This document shows positions 18,138 through 26,390 of a stretch of 64,000 nucleotides of DNA, in pieces; position 1 is the stretch's first letter; each line of letters starts with the position of its first letter. The notes below the pieces were generated by a model. It saw only the letters and a list, made by a program, of their open reading frames with translations, was not told the origin of the DNA and ran no database searches. Source of the stretch: Bryobacterales bacterium (GTDB lineage: Bacteria > Acidobacteriota > Terriglobia > Bryobacterales > Bryobacteraceae); assembly GCA_003166865.1 (NCBI GenBank), contig PMUP01000023.1, positions 44,718 through 108,717 of the forward strand, given 5' to 3'. Both the position numbers and the translations under genes were made by a program.

Positions 18138-18799
18138 GCCAGGTTCGGGATCTTGATGATCTTCTTCTGGATGGCGTATTGCACAAGCTGCGCCTTGTTG
18201 TGGATGTCGAGCTTGCGCATCAGATTGAATTTGTGCGCTTCCACGGTCTTGACGCTCAAGTTTAGATCGCAGGCGATTTCCTTGACCGAGTTTCCTTCGG
18301 CCAGCATCTTGAGGACTTCGCGTTCGCGCGTGGTGAGCGTGGCGAAGCGTGGCAGCCGGTTGGCTGACTTGATGCGTGAGCGGAAATCATCCACCAGCTG
18401 AGAGAGCATGCGCGGGCTCAAGTAGCTGCCGCCCCGGCAGATGTCGCGGACGGCGGCGACCAGTTGGGCCGAAGGGCTGTCTTTGAGAACATAGCCGCTG
18501 GCGCCTACTTCCATGCCTTCCACCAGGTAGTCTTCATCGTCGTACATGGTGAGAAACAGGACCTTGGTTTCGGGCCGATTCTTCTTGATTTGCCGGGTGG
18601 CTTCGAAGCTGCTGAGGCCGGGCATGCCGATGTCCATCAGCACGACGTCCGGACGGAGTTCGGTGGCCTTCTCGACGGCCTCGCCGCCATTGGACGCTTC
18701 GCCGACAACTTCCATGTCCGCTTCAGTGGAGATCAGGGTTCGGATGCCCTGGCGAAACAGGGTGTGATCGTCCGCCAACATGATGCGAGTCTTTGCCAT
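18134..18799 (-). CDS. NarL/FixJ-family response regulator
   Basis: 221 residues. Receiver domain with [10 protein letters not shown], phosphorylation site Asp56 ([10 protein letters not shown]), and the conserved Thr/Lys switch ([15 protein letters not shown]). The C-terminal LuxR-type helix-turn-helix reads [20 protein letters not shown] and [15 protein letters not shown]. It is a DNA-binding transcription regulator. Its gene follows its likely kinase (18874-20649) by 74 bases on the same strand. Targets are unknown. Confidence 0.93.
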   Translation of the reverse strand: MAKTRIMLADDHTLFRQGIRTLISTEADMEVVGEASNGGEAVEKATELRPDVVLMDIGMPGLSSFEATRQIKKNRPETKVLFLTMYDDEDYLVEGMEVGASGYVLKDSPSAQLVAAVRDICRGGSYLSPRMLSQLVDDFRSRIKSANRLPRFATLTTREREVLKMLAEGNSVKEIACDLNLSVKTVEAHKFNLMRKLDIHNKAQLVQYAIQKKIIKIPNLA

Positions 18800-18873
18800 A
18801 ACGTGTACCCGAGTTTGCCTCGAATCCCTTTCCTAAGCTGAGCTTCCCGCCTGCGGCTTCAGACGTAACCGGG

Positions 18874-20649
18874 CTACGCTCCGGCCGCCCTGATTCTCCG
18901 CGCGGTTCTTCCTCCCATCGGCTTGGCGGCGATTGGCTCGATCGAACTGGACGCCGGTTCCTTTGCCACCGGCAGCCGGATCAGGATCTTGGTCCCCCGG
19001 CCCGTTTTCTTACGATCAACCCAACCATTCCTAACACCGGTCCCATCGTTGGCCTTAATGCTGGACCCGCTTCTGGGACGGCTACGAATTTCAAACCTGC
19101 CACCAAGTAGGGCAACGCGCTCTCTCATGCCAGAAAGTCCAAACGAGTCTTTCCGAGCCAGCGCCTCCTCGACTCTAAACCCGACTCCGTTGTCCTCAAC
19201 GGCCAGTCTGACCCATCCATCGGCCGAACTGACGGAAATGTTTACGCCGCTGGCCGAGGAGTGTTTCGCGATGTTGTTGAAGCACTCCTGCACCAGCCTA
19301 TAAACAATAATTTCAGTATGTTGTGGGAGCCGGCCCAAGTGGCTGAGCAACAGCTTGACGCGGATGGGATTAAGGCGGCGGAAGCGGTTGACCAACTGGC
19401 GCAAAGCGGCGCCCAAGCCGAGCTGTTCGAGCACGGCCGGGCTCAAGGCGGCGATCAAGCGGCGCATTTCGAGAATGGTCCGCTCGGTGAGATCGCGGGC
19501 CTCCCGCAGCTTGCTGATCCATTCCACGTGTTCGGACGGCAGGGCTTGTTCCAGAAGCTCAATTTGGAGGCGGATGCACAGCAGGGACTGGCCGGCCTCA
19601 TCGTGCAGCTCCCGGCTGATGCGGCGGCGCTCCATCTCCTCGACGTGGAGCATGTGCTCGGCGAGCTGCCGGATCTGTTCCTCGCGGGCCGCGAGGTCTT
19701 CCATGAGGCGGGCCTTTTCGGCGGCCATCAGGCAGCGCTCGGCGGCGGCGGCCAGCAACTCTTGCTCGCGCGGCAACCATTCGTAGGACTTCGAGAAGGC
19801 GAATTGCATGACGCCCGAGGTGCGTCGCCCGGTGGCCAGCGGAATGGACCAGACGGTCTGGAATTGGTCCTTCCAAGCCGGGTCGAGCAGCAGGCCGGCG
19901 GAGCCGCCATCTTTGAGCTCGATCTGCCGGGAATGGGCGAGCGTCCGCATTTTGGCGCGGCCATTCGCAACCTCGGCCAACGCGGGGCGAAGCTGGCCGC
20001 GGGTCCGAGCCTGAGCCCGCAACACCCAAGCGCTGCGCTTGTCGTTCAGCAAATAGAGATGGCCGGCGTCGGCATGGCAGACATGGACCAGCGAATCCAG
20101 GAACCGGCGCAGCAGCTCATCCAAATTGCGCGATTCCAGTTCGACACGGAACAGCTCATAAAACGCCTGTGTTTCGGCCTCGCGAACCTGGTAGTACGCG
20201 TTGTTCAGCGTCAGAATCACACAGAAGTGGAGTTGCTCGCGCACCCACTGCAAGTTCGCGTACTCATTGGGGAGCAGCTTGCGCAGCAGGGGCGTGAGCA
20301 GGCGGTCATATTCCTGCAGTGCCTCCACGATGCTGCTGGGCGGAAGATTCAACTTGGCCAGGCGCCGGCCGTTATATTCCACCTGTTCGATGAACTTGAG
20401 GGGCGGCTGACCGTTGGCCAGAATGCGGGCGGCGGCGCCGGGTGTGATGGCAGCTAGCGCCACGCGAATTTTTGAATCGAATTGGCGCGGCCGGAACTTG
20501 TCGCGCTTCAGCTTGGCGAGGAAGCGCCGGTCGAGCGTTTCCGCGTGCGGCAATAAACAGACCGCCAGGCGGTGCAGATGAACGCGTAACTGGTCGCTGA
20601 GTACGTCAGCAGCGTCTGCCAGTTCCGGCGATATTTCCGTGAGCGGCAC
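18874..20649 (-). CDS. NarX-type sensor histidine kinase with GAF domain
   Basis: 591 residues, cytosolic. An N-terminal all-helical region (about 1-165) of unknown fold, a GAF domain (about 180-320, VCHADAGHLYLLNDK), then the HisKA_3 box RRISRELHDEAGQSLL with phospho-His, and an HATPase with ECFNNIAKHS and DNGVGF. Start is a GTG at 20649. The ATP lid carries an unusual insertion of about 23 residues (KANDGTGVRNGWVDRKKTG) between RSRPRSGS and GTKILIRLPV; related kinases run straight from one block to the other. The downstream gene encodes the partner regulator. Confidence 0.88.
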   Translation of the reverse strand: MPLTEISPELADAADVLSDQLRVHLHRLAVCLLPHAETLDRRFLAKLKRDKFRPRQFDSKIRVALAAITPGAAARILANGQPPLKFIEQVEYNGRRLAKLNLPPSSIVEALQEYDRLLTPLLRKLLPNEYANLQWVREQLHFCVILTLNNAYYQVREAETQAFYELFRVELESRNLDELLRRFLDSLVHVCHADAGHLYLLNDKRSAWVLRAQARTRGQLRPALAEVANGRAKMRTLAHSRQIELKDGGSAGLLLDPAWKDQFQTVWSIPLATGRRTSGVMQFAFSKSYEWLPREQELLAAAAERCLMAAEKARLMEDLAAREEQIRQLAEHMLHVEEMERRRISRELHDEAGQSLLCIRLQIELLEQALPSEHVEWISKLREARDLTERTILEMRRLIAALSPAVLEQLGLGAALRQLVNRFRRLNPIRVKLLLSHLGRLPQHTEIIVYRLVQECFNNIAKHSSASGVNISVSSADGWVRLAVEDNGVGFRVEEALARKDSFGLSGMRERVALLGGRFEIRSRPRSGSSIKANDGTGVRNGWVDRKKTGRGTKILIRLPVAKEPASSSIEPIAAKPMGGRTARRIRAAGA

Positions 20650-20712
20650 CCAATTGTACTATCGGTCCCTAGGGGGAAAGCTTTAGCGGTTTCGCCCGGC
20701 GGCACGGGCAAC

Positions 20713-20742
20713 GGGATTGGCGGGTTGGGGATTGGGGATTGG
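20713..20742. repeat. G-rich TTGGGGATTGG repeat
   Basis: Non-coding stretch with GGATTGG and GTTGGGGATTGGGGATTGG units, the same core as at 2490-2518 and 55064-55080. It lies between the kinase start and the toxin gene. Confidence 0.6.
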
Positions 20743-20789
20743 TAGTCGCCGGAGACCCAATGCTCGTGGCGCTATGGCGTTTGCTGCGA

Positions 20790-21071
20790 TCACTTGGGCT
20801 TCAGTTGAACGCGAACCGTCGGCTCTGCTTGGACGAAGATTACGCCGTCATCTTCGCGATACCAGAACACGCTCCATCCCCATCCCTCTACGTGTTCGCA
20901 CGCAACTACATAATCCGAGGTCTGTAGTATGTATTCCTCCGGGTCCGGTTTGAATTCGCCGTCCCGTTCCAAGGCTTGGATGACGACAGCGAGTTGGTCC
21001 TGAGAGCGCTCCGGCATTGGAGCGAGCGCGCGATGGAACGAGTCCAGCAGGACGACCTTGCAACTAGCCAT
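20790..21071 (-). CDS. Putative toxin of an AbrB-type toxin-antitoxin pair
   Basis: 93 residues, soluble. It begins MASCKVVLLDSFHRAL, continues with a helical part (RSQDQLAVVIQALERDG) and ends in beta-like segments (YVVACEHVEGWGWSVFWY, VRVQLKPK). No named toxin family is certain; the size and position argue for a RelE-sized toxin. It starts 33 bases after an AbrB/MazE-type antitoxin on the same strand, the standard order for such pairs. Confidence 0.6.
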   Translation of the reverse strand: MASCKVVLLDSFHRALAPMPERSQDQLAVVIQALERDGEFKPDPEEYILQTSDYVVACEHVEGWGWSVFWYREDDGVIFVQAEPTVRVQLKPK

Positions 21072-21104
21072 CTGAGCCTAAACCCTATCACAGCACTTCC
21101 TGGC

Positions 21105-21371
21105 TCAGCGTGACGTTGCTGCTCGGGGAGCTATCGCACCTGCTTTATGCCGAGCCGCTTTCGACTCTTCTACCAACTCCAACACTCGCGGAGTGATCAA
21201 CTGTGCACGCTTGGCAATCAGACGGATTTCGGAAGTGGATTGGTCGAAACTCCACTCCAATAGATCGCCCTCTTGGAGACCGAAGATCTCTCGAATCTCT
21301 GGGGGTACCGTAACCTGAAACTTGCCGACAATCCGGGTCGTAATTGGGCGCATAGCGACCATAGGATGCAT
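21105..21371 (-). CDS. AbrB/MazE/SpoVT-type antitoxin
   Basis: 88 residues. The N-terminal swapped-hairpin DNA-binding fold is clear: TTRIVGKFQVTVPPEIREIF, GLQEGDLLEW. The basic C-terminal tail (LVEESKAARHKAGA) would bind and block the toxin. The ATG at 21371 has an AGGAGG five bases upstream and is preferred over the GTG at 21377 that lies inside the ribosome site. Such antitoxins usually repress their own promoter. Confidence 0.85.
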   Translation of the reverse strand: MHPMVAMRPITTRIVGKFQVTVPPEIREIFGLQEGDLLEWSFDQSTSEIRLIAKRAQLITPRVLELVEESKAARHKAGAIAPRAATSR

Positions 21372-21458
21372 AAACACCTCCTAGTAAGATTATCCGAATT
21401 TCCGAATTTCTTGTCAAGGGGGGGGCTTACGCCGTGCCGGTGGCATTGCCTATAAGTA

Positions 21459-21785
21459 TCACTCTCCATAATAGATAGCGACCAGGTGATAGCCTGCCAA
21501 TGACAGAAAGCCCAACGCCAGGAATCCGATCCCCCAGTAAGCAAGCAGGCTGGTGCGGCGGCCACGGACCTTCGTAGTGAAATCGGGATCGCCTATCGAG
21601 ACATTCTGGTATTCCGCCGATAAACCATGCTTTCTGCCCCACTGCCCTATTAGATCCAAGCGTTTGATTTCGGAGGACTCCCTTCGCCGGAGGAACAGGT
21701 CTCTTGCCAGCACCAGAGCTCCTACGAAACTCAGGAATTCGCCGATTGTTCCGATCCAGTGTGCGATGTGGGAATGCGGCGGCAT
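21459..21785 (-). CDS. Hypothetical membrane protein
   Basis: 108 residues with two hydrophobic helices (about 10-28, [20 protein letters not shown]; and about 82-102, [20 protein letters not shown]) and a basic loop between ([10 protein letters not shown]). No family recognised. Its 5' end faces the rpsT promoter on the other strand, about 77 bases away. No clear ribosome site. Confidence 0.5.
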   Translation of the reverse strand: MPPHSHIAHWIGTIGEFLSFVGALVLARDLFLRRRESSEIKRLDLIGQWGRKHGLSAEYQNVSIGDPDFTTKVRGRRTSLLAYWGIGFLALGFLSLAGYHLVAIYYGE

Positions 21786-21816
21786 ATTCGACCCGTATCA
21801 TCTCACGGCGATAGCG

Positions 21817-21846
21817 TTGAGTTTCGGCCCGCGCATACGGTATCCT
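21817..21846 (+). promoter_or_regulatory. Candidate sigma-70 promoter for rpsT
   Basis: TTGAGT at 21817-21822, 18-base spacer, TATCCT at 21841-21846. The predicted start site lies only about 10 bases before the rpsT ATG, so the leader would be very short; no Shine-Dalgarno is visible. Confidence 0.35.
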
Positions 21847-21861
21847 GAAGTCTGTACAAGA

Positions 21862-22131
21862 ATGGCAAACACTTTTTCAGCGCTGAAGCGCATGCGCCAG
21901 ACCAAGCGGAAGACGCTCATCAATCGCCTCCGCAAATCGCGGCTCCGCCACCAGATCCGTTCGGTGCGGCGGTTGATTGAACAAAAGGACGCCAAGGGCG
22001 CGCAGGCTGCGCTGCCGGTCACGTTTTCGGTGATCGACCGCTCGGCCCGCTGGGGCATCATCAAGAAGAACACCGCGGCGCGTTATAAGAGCCGGATACA
22101 GGCCAGGCTCAAGGCGCTCGCGGCCGCTTAG
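21862..22131 (+). CDS. rpsT: 30S ribosomal protein S20
   Basis: 89 residues, very basic, all-helical. [20 protein letters not shown] then [14 protein letters not shown] and [17 protein letters not shown] match S20, which binds the 5' domain of 16S rRNA in the small subunit. The ATG at 21862 gives the normal family length. The last four bases overlap the 3' end of holA on the other strand. Confidence 0.95.
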   Translation: MANTFSALKRMRQTKRKTLINRLRKSRLRHQIRSVRRLIEQKDAKGAQAALPVTFSVIDRSARWGIIKKNTAARYKSRIQARLKALAAA

Positions 22132-23180
22132 TTCGTCAGATTCAGCACCAACTCTTCCATCACAACGCGGTCGTCGGGACGCGTGTCTCTCAGCGCTTTG
22201 TCGGCCCAGAAGACCTTCTGGATGGCGCGCGCCAGTTTCTCGTTGGGGAAGGCAGCGACGGTTTGCTGCACCTGCTCCGCGCGATCGCGCCAGATGCGAA
22301 TGCCTTGCTTGGTGAAGTGCGCCTGGATTTGCTGCGAAGTTTTAAGTCCCGATTCGCGGGCGGCCATGGCCAGCCGGAACTGCGTGGCGAGGAAGGTCAA
22401 GGCCAAGGGCAGGTACTCGCCCTCGCGCAGCAGCGTGTCCAGGCTGTCGAGCGACCGCTTTCGATCACCTCGTCCTAAAGCCCCCACCAGCGCGAAAATC
22501 GTGGACGCCTGCGCGTTCGGAACCAGGGTCAAGATATCATCCGCAGTGACCTTGCGAGTGCCGCCGGTGTAGAGGCGCAGCTTTTCGATCTCGTTGGCGA
22601 GGCGGCTGGCGTCGGCGGCGAGCGATTCCACCAGCAGTCCGATTTCCGAGAGTCCGATTTCGAGGCCTGCTTGCTTGGCGAGATCCTGCGCCAGGCGCCG
22701 GGCGGACTCGAGCGTGTAAGGGCGCAGCTCGACCACCTCCCCAATAGCGGCATAGAATTTCTGGACGCGCTCGATTTTGGCGCGGTCTTCGCCTTCGAAG
22801 TCGTAGCGGCTGGCTTCGAACACCAGCACGCATCCGGGCGTATTAGGGTGCTTCAGATAGGCCGCCAAATCGGCCGCAGCGGCGTTTTCGGCATCGCTCA
22901 CGGCCCGGCCGCGCGGCAGAGCGCTTTCGGCGCCCGAGACCCACACCACACGGTTGGGCGCGAACAGCGATAGCGAGCGCGCATCGTCCAAAACCGCCGC
23001 GAGGGTGGTCTCTTCCAGATCGTGACGGCTCAGGCCGTTCTCGCGATCCTCGGGCGCGAGCACCTTGTCCACTAACGCCCGGCGGCAGGCGCTCAATTGA
23101 TACACTTCGGGCCCGAGAAACAGGTACACCGGCGCGGGAGGCGCCTTTTCGATCCGCTGCAGGAACTGATCGGGGCTCAA
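22128..23180 (-). CDS. holA: DNA polymerase III subunit delta
   Basis: 350 residues. The wrench subunit of the clamp loader that opens the beta clamp. Typical start [19 protein letters not shown], middle [29 protein letters not shown] and the C-terminal helical part with [20 protein letters not shown]. It is the last gene of the psd-pssA-(Asd-like)-lptE-holA run; its ATG overlaps the lptE stop by four bases. lptE-holA adjacency is common in many bacteria and supports both calls. Confidence 0.92.
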   Translation of the reverse strand: MSPDQFLQRIEKAPPAPVYLFLGPEVYQLSACRRALVDKVLAPEDRENGLSRHDLEETTLAAVLDDARSLSLFAPNRVVWVSGAESALPRGRAVSDAENAAAADLAAYLKHPNTPGCVLVFEASRYDFEGEDRAKIERVQKFYAAIGEVVELRPYTLESARRLAQDLAKQAGLEIGLSEIGLLVESLAADASRLANEIEKLRLYTGGTRKVTADDILTLVPNAQASTIFALVGALGRGDRKRSLDSLDTLLREGEYLPLALTFLATQFRLAMAARESGLKTSQQIQAHFTKQGIRIWRDRAEQVQQTVAAFPNEKLARAIQKVFWADKALRDTRPDDRVVMEELVLNLTN

Positions 23181-23722
23181 AAGTTCTCCAGGATCGAGGT
23201 CACCAAATCGCGCGCCACGTCCTTGCTCAAGCGCTGGATCCCGGCGCCGCTCTCGTCGAAGTATTGATAATTGTTGATCGTGGACAGCTCGTAGCGCTGA
23301 TGCGCTTCATAATAGGGCCGCGAGAAGATGACTTTGCCGGTGGCGCGCTCGGTCAGGCTCACGTTCAAGACCACGATGATTTGCAGGCCGCTGGTTCGTC
23401 CGGTGGCTTGATTGATCAAGGTCGGATAAGCGACGTAGCGCACCACGCTGCCGCTCAGCACTGCATCGGCCTGGGTTGGATCGTTGACAGGCTTGTAGCG
23501 GGTGCGGGTGATGAATTCGCGGCTGATGGCTTCGGGAAGGGAGTCGCTGAGTTTGTATTTCACGGTGCCGTTGCTGAAAGGTGGAATGGCGATGGTATGG
23601 ACGTCCTTGGGCACCAGGTCGGCCTTGCCCGCCACATGATAGCCGCAGGAGCCCAGCGCAAGACTCGCCGCGATGAGCGATGTCATTGCAAAACCCGCCG
23701 CCGGCTTATTCCAAATATCCAC
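23177..23722 (-). CDS. lptE: LPS-assembly lipoprotein LptE
   Basis: 181 residues. I start at the GTG at 23722, because GGGAGG lies about seven bases upstream and the N-terminus (MDIWNKPAAGFAMTSLIAAS) then forms a full lipoprotein signal ending LALGSC. The internal ATG at 23686 has no ribosome site. After the lipobox: CGYHVAGKADLVPKDVHTIA, IPPFSNGTV, typical of LptE, which plugs LptD in the outer membrane for LPS insertion. It overlaps the Asd-like stop by 17 bases and holA by four. Confidence 0.88.
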   Translation of the reverse strand: MDIWNKPAAGFAMTSLIAASLALGSCGYHVAGKADLVPKDVHTIAIPPFSNGTVKYKLSDSLPEAISREFITRTRYKPVNDPTQADAVLSGSVVRYVAYPTLINQATGRTSGLQIIVVLNVSLTERATGKVIFSRPYYEAHQRYELSTINNYQYFDESGAGIQRLSKDVARDLVTSILENF

Positions 23723-24752
23723 GGGCAACCTCCCAGGCGTTTTCAGCCGCGATTTGCAGATTGTCCGCCACCACCCAAAACCACCAGGCGCGCGGTTGAT
23801 TGCGATCCTGCGTGATGCCGCCAACGGTGATGCCACCAAGTCCAGCCACACCGACATTGGTGGGCGGTTCATGGTCCTTGGTGCGGACGTCGATGTTGGC
23901 CGATGCCAGGGCTTGGAAGATGGCATCCATTCCGGGGCTCTCTTCAAATTCTACCCAGGCGGAGATGCTGTAGCCGTGGAACACCGGCGCCTGGATGAGA
24001 CGTAGCGACGGCATGGGAGCGCCAGTGGCGGCCAGCAGGCTGGCCAGGTGACGATCGATTTTTTGCTCGATCTCTTCGAGCGAGAGCGCCGCTTCGGAGC
24101 CATATTGCGACAGCATATTGAAGCTGACCTGCGCGTCAAATACATCTTTCGGCAAGGGCTTGAAAGAAAGCAGCGCAACGGCCTGCTTCTGCAGTTCCTC
24201 GATGCCGGCCTGGCCCCGCTCGCTCACCGGTTCAAAAATCTCCACCACCGAACGACGGATCGCCCCGGCTTTCTGGAGATGCGTCAGTAGCAGCGCGAGT
24301 GCGATGGCGGCGGGTTGCGCGATGGTTTGAATCCCGTCGTCGGCGTGGAAGTCGGGAGCCTCCACCATGGGTGCGCGCAGACGTGCCTCCGCCAGATCTT
24401 CCAAACCACCGCTGACATCGATGACGGCGGGAGCGGGCTGAGCGCCGCGAGTTTTCTGGTAGGCCTTCTCGCTGGATGCCTTGGAGCCGGCCAGGATGAC
24501 GACGCGTGCCGAGCCCAGATCGGCCAATTCGATGGAAGCCATCACCAGCGGCTCATCTGCTCCGCTCGCGGGCCCGCGCGTGAGAATGCTGGCAACGCCT
24601 TGGGGCGCGTCTTCCACCTCGATGGCCGCCACCAGCTTGAGAGTGGCCGGGGCTTTGCGGGATTCCAGCAACTCATGGACTTCCTTGCCCAGCAGCGATT
24701 CGCCGCCGACAATCGCAATGGTGCCCCGCTGACTGCTGCGATGAGTGTGCAT
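23706..24752 (-). CDS. Asd/ArgC-like semialdehyde dehydrogenase homologue lacking the catalytic Cys
   Basis: 348 residues. N-terminal Rossmann segment TIAIVGGESLLGKEVHELLE and C-terminal dimerisation part with EPVSERGQAGIEELQKQ and PVFHGYSISAWVEFEE fit the aspartate-semialdehyde dehydrogenase fold. Where true Asd enzymes have the Asn-Cys nucleophile, this protein reads TIAQPAAIALALLLTHL, so the Cys is gone. It is probably not a working dehydrogenase and may have a structural or binding role. Its ATG overlaps the pssA stop by one base; its stop lies inside lptE. Confidence 0.82.
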   Translation of the reverse strand: MHTHRSSQRGTIAIVGGESLLGKEVHELLESRKAPATLKLVAAIEVEDAPQGVASILTRGPASGADEPLVMASIELADLGSARVVILAGSKASSEKAYQKTRGAQPAPAVIDVSGGLEDLAEARLRAPMVEAPDFHADDGIQTIAQPAAIALALLLTHLQKAGAIRRSVVEIFEPVSERGQAGIEELQKQAVALLSFKPLPKDVFDAQVSFNMLSQYGSEAALSLEEIEQKIDRHLASLLAATGAPMPSLRLIQAPVFHGYSISAWVEFEESPGMDAIFQALASANIDVRTKDHEPPTNVGVAGLGGITVGGITQDRNQPRAWWFWVVADNLQIAAENAWEVARGYLE

Positions 24753-25654
24753 TAGCTGGTTAGTTGCTCCGGTTGCGGCGGCGCCGGCTGTGGAGGAGGA
24801 TGTTGCGGGCGGAAGCGTCGGCGAATAATGCCCGCGGCGCGAATCACGATGCCGGTGGCGACGTATACGCTTGCGAGCGCCAGCAACACAGGTTCCGAGT
24901 AGTTCCAGATTAAGTAAATGAGTGCGCCAAAAAAGATCACGATGAGAGGCGATCGCGGGCCTTTGAAGTTGATCTCCTTAAAGCTGGGATAGCGCCAGGT
25001 GCTGACCATCAAGAATGAAAGCAAGGCCAGCAATCCGAGCCACAAGGCCGAGTGGACCCACCATCCGAGCGGTACGCTGTCGGTGGCGTACACAACAGCG
25101 GCGACGATGGCCGCAGCCGCGGGAATGGGAAGGCCGACGAAATACTTGCGGTCCGGGCGGCCGGGATTGGCCGGAACCGGGTTGGTCTGGACGTTGAAAC
25201 GGGCCAGCCGTGCCGCGCCGCATAGCAGAAAGATGAAGGCGAGGAAGTATCCGGCGCGGTGGTCCATCAGGAATCCGCCGGGGGTGACGAACTCGACTCC
25301 CCAGGTGAACGCGAGAACGGCGGGAGCGATGCCAAAGGTGATGACGTCGGCGAGCGAATCCATTTCGCGGCCAAAGGCGCTAACGGTATTGGTCATGCGG
25401 GCGATGCGGCCGTCTAATCCATCCAGCACGACTGCGGCGCCGATGGCCTTGGCAGCCACTTCGAAATGCGGATTGTTGCCCAGTTGTCCGCTGGCGCCCA
25501 GGAGCGCGCCCTCCACCGAGCGGATGATCGCGATGAATCCGAGAAAAATATTGCCTGCGGTGAACAGCGTAGGAAGAGCGTAGGCCGCGCGCCGGGGACG
25601 CCGCGAGAGGGGCCGGGAATCGAAGAAGCGTTCCTTGAGAGAGAGCCGCGCCAT
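24752..25654 (-). CDS. pssA: CDP-diacylglycerol-serine O-phosphatidyltransferase
   Basis: 300 residues, inner-membrane enzyme of the CDP-alcohol phosphatidyltransferase family. The signature DGLDGRIAR..FGREMDSLAD sits at about 78-103 and holds the metal-binding aspartates. Seven to eight hydrophobic helices; a basic N-terminus (RPLSRRPRRAAYALP) and a proline-rich tail. It joins serine to CDP-diacylglycerol to make phosphatidylserine, which the upstream psd product turns into phosphatidylethanolamine. Confidence 0.93.
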   Translation of the reverse strand: MARLSLKERFFDSRPLSRRPRRAAYALPTLFTAGNIFLGFIAIIRSVEGALLGASGQLGNNPHFEVAAKAIGAAVVLDGLDGRIARMTNTVSAFGREMDSLADVITFGIAPAVLAFTWGVEFVTPGGFLMDHRAGYFLAFIFLLCGAARLARFNVQTNPVPANPGRPDRKYFVGLPIPAAAAIVAAVVYATDSVPLGWWVHSALWLGLLALLSFLMVSTWRYPSFKEINFKGPRSPLIVIFFGALIYLIWNYSEPVLLALASVYVATGIVIRAAGIIRRRFRPQHPPPQPAPPQPEQLTS

Positions 25655-25663
25655 TACGAGAGC

Positions 25664-25691
25664 CCCATTACGTCAACCCCATTACGTCAAC
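25664..25691. repeat. Perfect 14-bp tandem duplication across the psd stop
   Basis: Two exact copies of CCCATTACGTCAAC lie side by side. The right copy contains the psd stop codon, the left copy fills most of the 27-base gap before pssA. Looks like a recent slippage duplication that lengthened the spacer. Confidence 0.7.
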
Positions 25692-26287
25692 CTACGCTGG
25701 GCGATGATGCTGGAGCCGCCGGCAACGCGTTCGCCGGTCCGTACCTGGATGTCCCACTCGGGTCCCAGGAAGACGTCGACCCGCGAGCCGAATTTGATCA
25801 GCCCCACGCGCTCGCCTTTGGCCACGGCGTCGCCAGGTTTCTTGTAGCACACGATGCGGCGCGCGATTAATCCAGCGATCTGCGCGAAACGGACGCAGGT
25901 GGTTTCGCCGGCGATGGTAAACGTGTTCCGCTCGTTTTGGGAGCTCGCGATTTCGCGGCTCGCAACCAGGAACTGGCCCTTGGTGTATTCGATGGCCGTG
26001 ATCTTGCCGGCGATGGGCGCGCGATTCACGTGAACGTCGAAGACGTTCAGGAAGATGCTGATGCGCGTGCATTCCGCGCCATCTCCAATTATGCCCACCA
26101 CTTTGCCGTCGGCCGGAGAGACGGCCACGGGACCGTCAGGGATGGTCCGATCCGGATCGCGGAAGAAATACAGGCAGAAGAGGGCGACCAAGAACAGCGG
26201 CGCGCTCCACGCCGGATGGATGAGGCGCCAGAGCAGAGCACCACCGGCGGAGAACGCCAGAGCGTAGTAAATGCCATCGATGACCAT
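25682..26287 (-). CDS. psd: Phosphatidylserine decarboxylase
   Basis: 201 residues, the short archaeal-like form. One or two N-terminal membrane helices (about 10-42), then FFRDPDRTIP, VSPADGKVV, the His motif NVFDVHVNRAPIAG and the self-cleavage site GLIKFGSRVD, where cutting before Ser168 makes the pyruvoyl group. It converts phosphatidylserine to phosphatidylethanolamine. First gene of a five-gene operon with pssA. Confidence 0.92.
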   Translation of the reverse strand: MVIDGIYYALAFSAGGALLWRLIHPAWSAPLFLVALFCLYFFRDPDRTIPDGPVAVSPADGKVVGIIGDGAECTRISIFLNVFDVHVNRAPIAGKITAIEYTKGQFLVASREIASSQNERNTFTIAGETTCVRFAQIAGLIARRIVCYKKPGDAVAKGERVGLIKFGSRVDVFLGPEWDIQVRTGERVAGGSSIIAQRRLT

Positions 26288-26390
26288 CGCTGTCTCTATT
26301 GTAGCGGCGGAGGGGCGGGGGACTCAGCGGCGAGAATTTTTACGGTTTGATGACAGCCTTGAAGCGACCCTTCGTGTGGTACAGCCGCTC

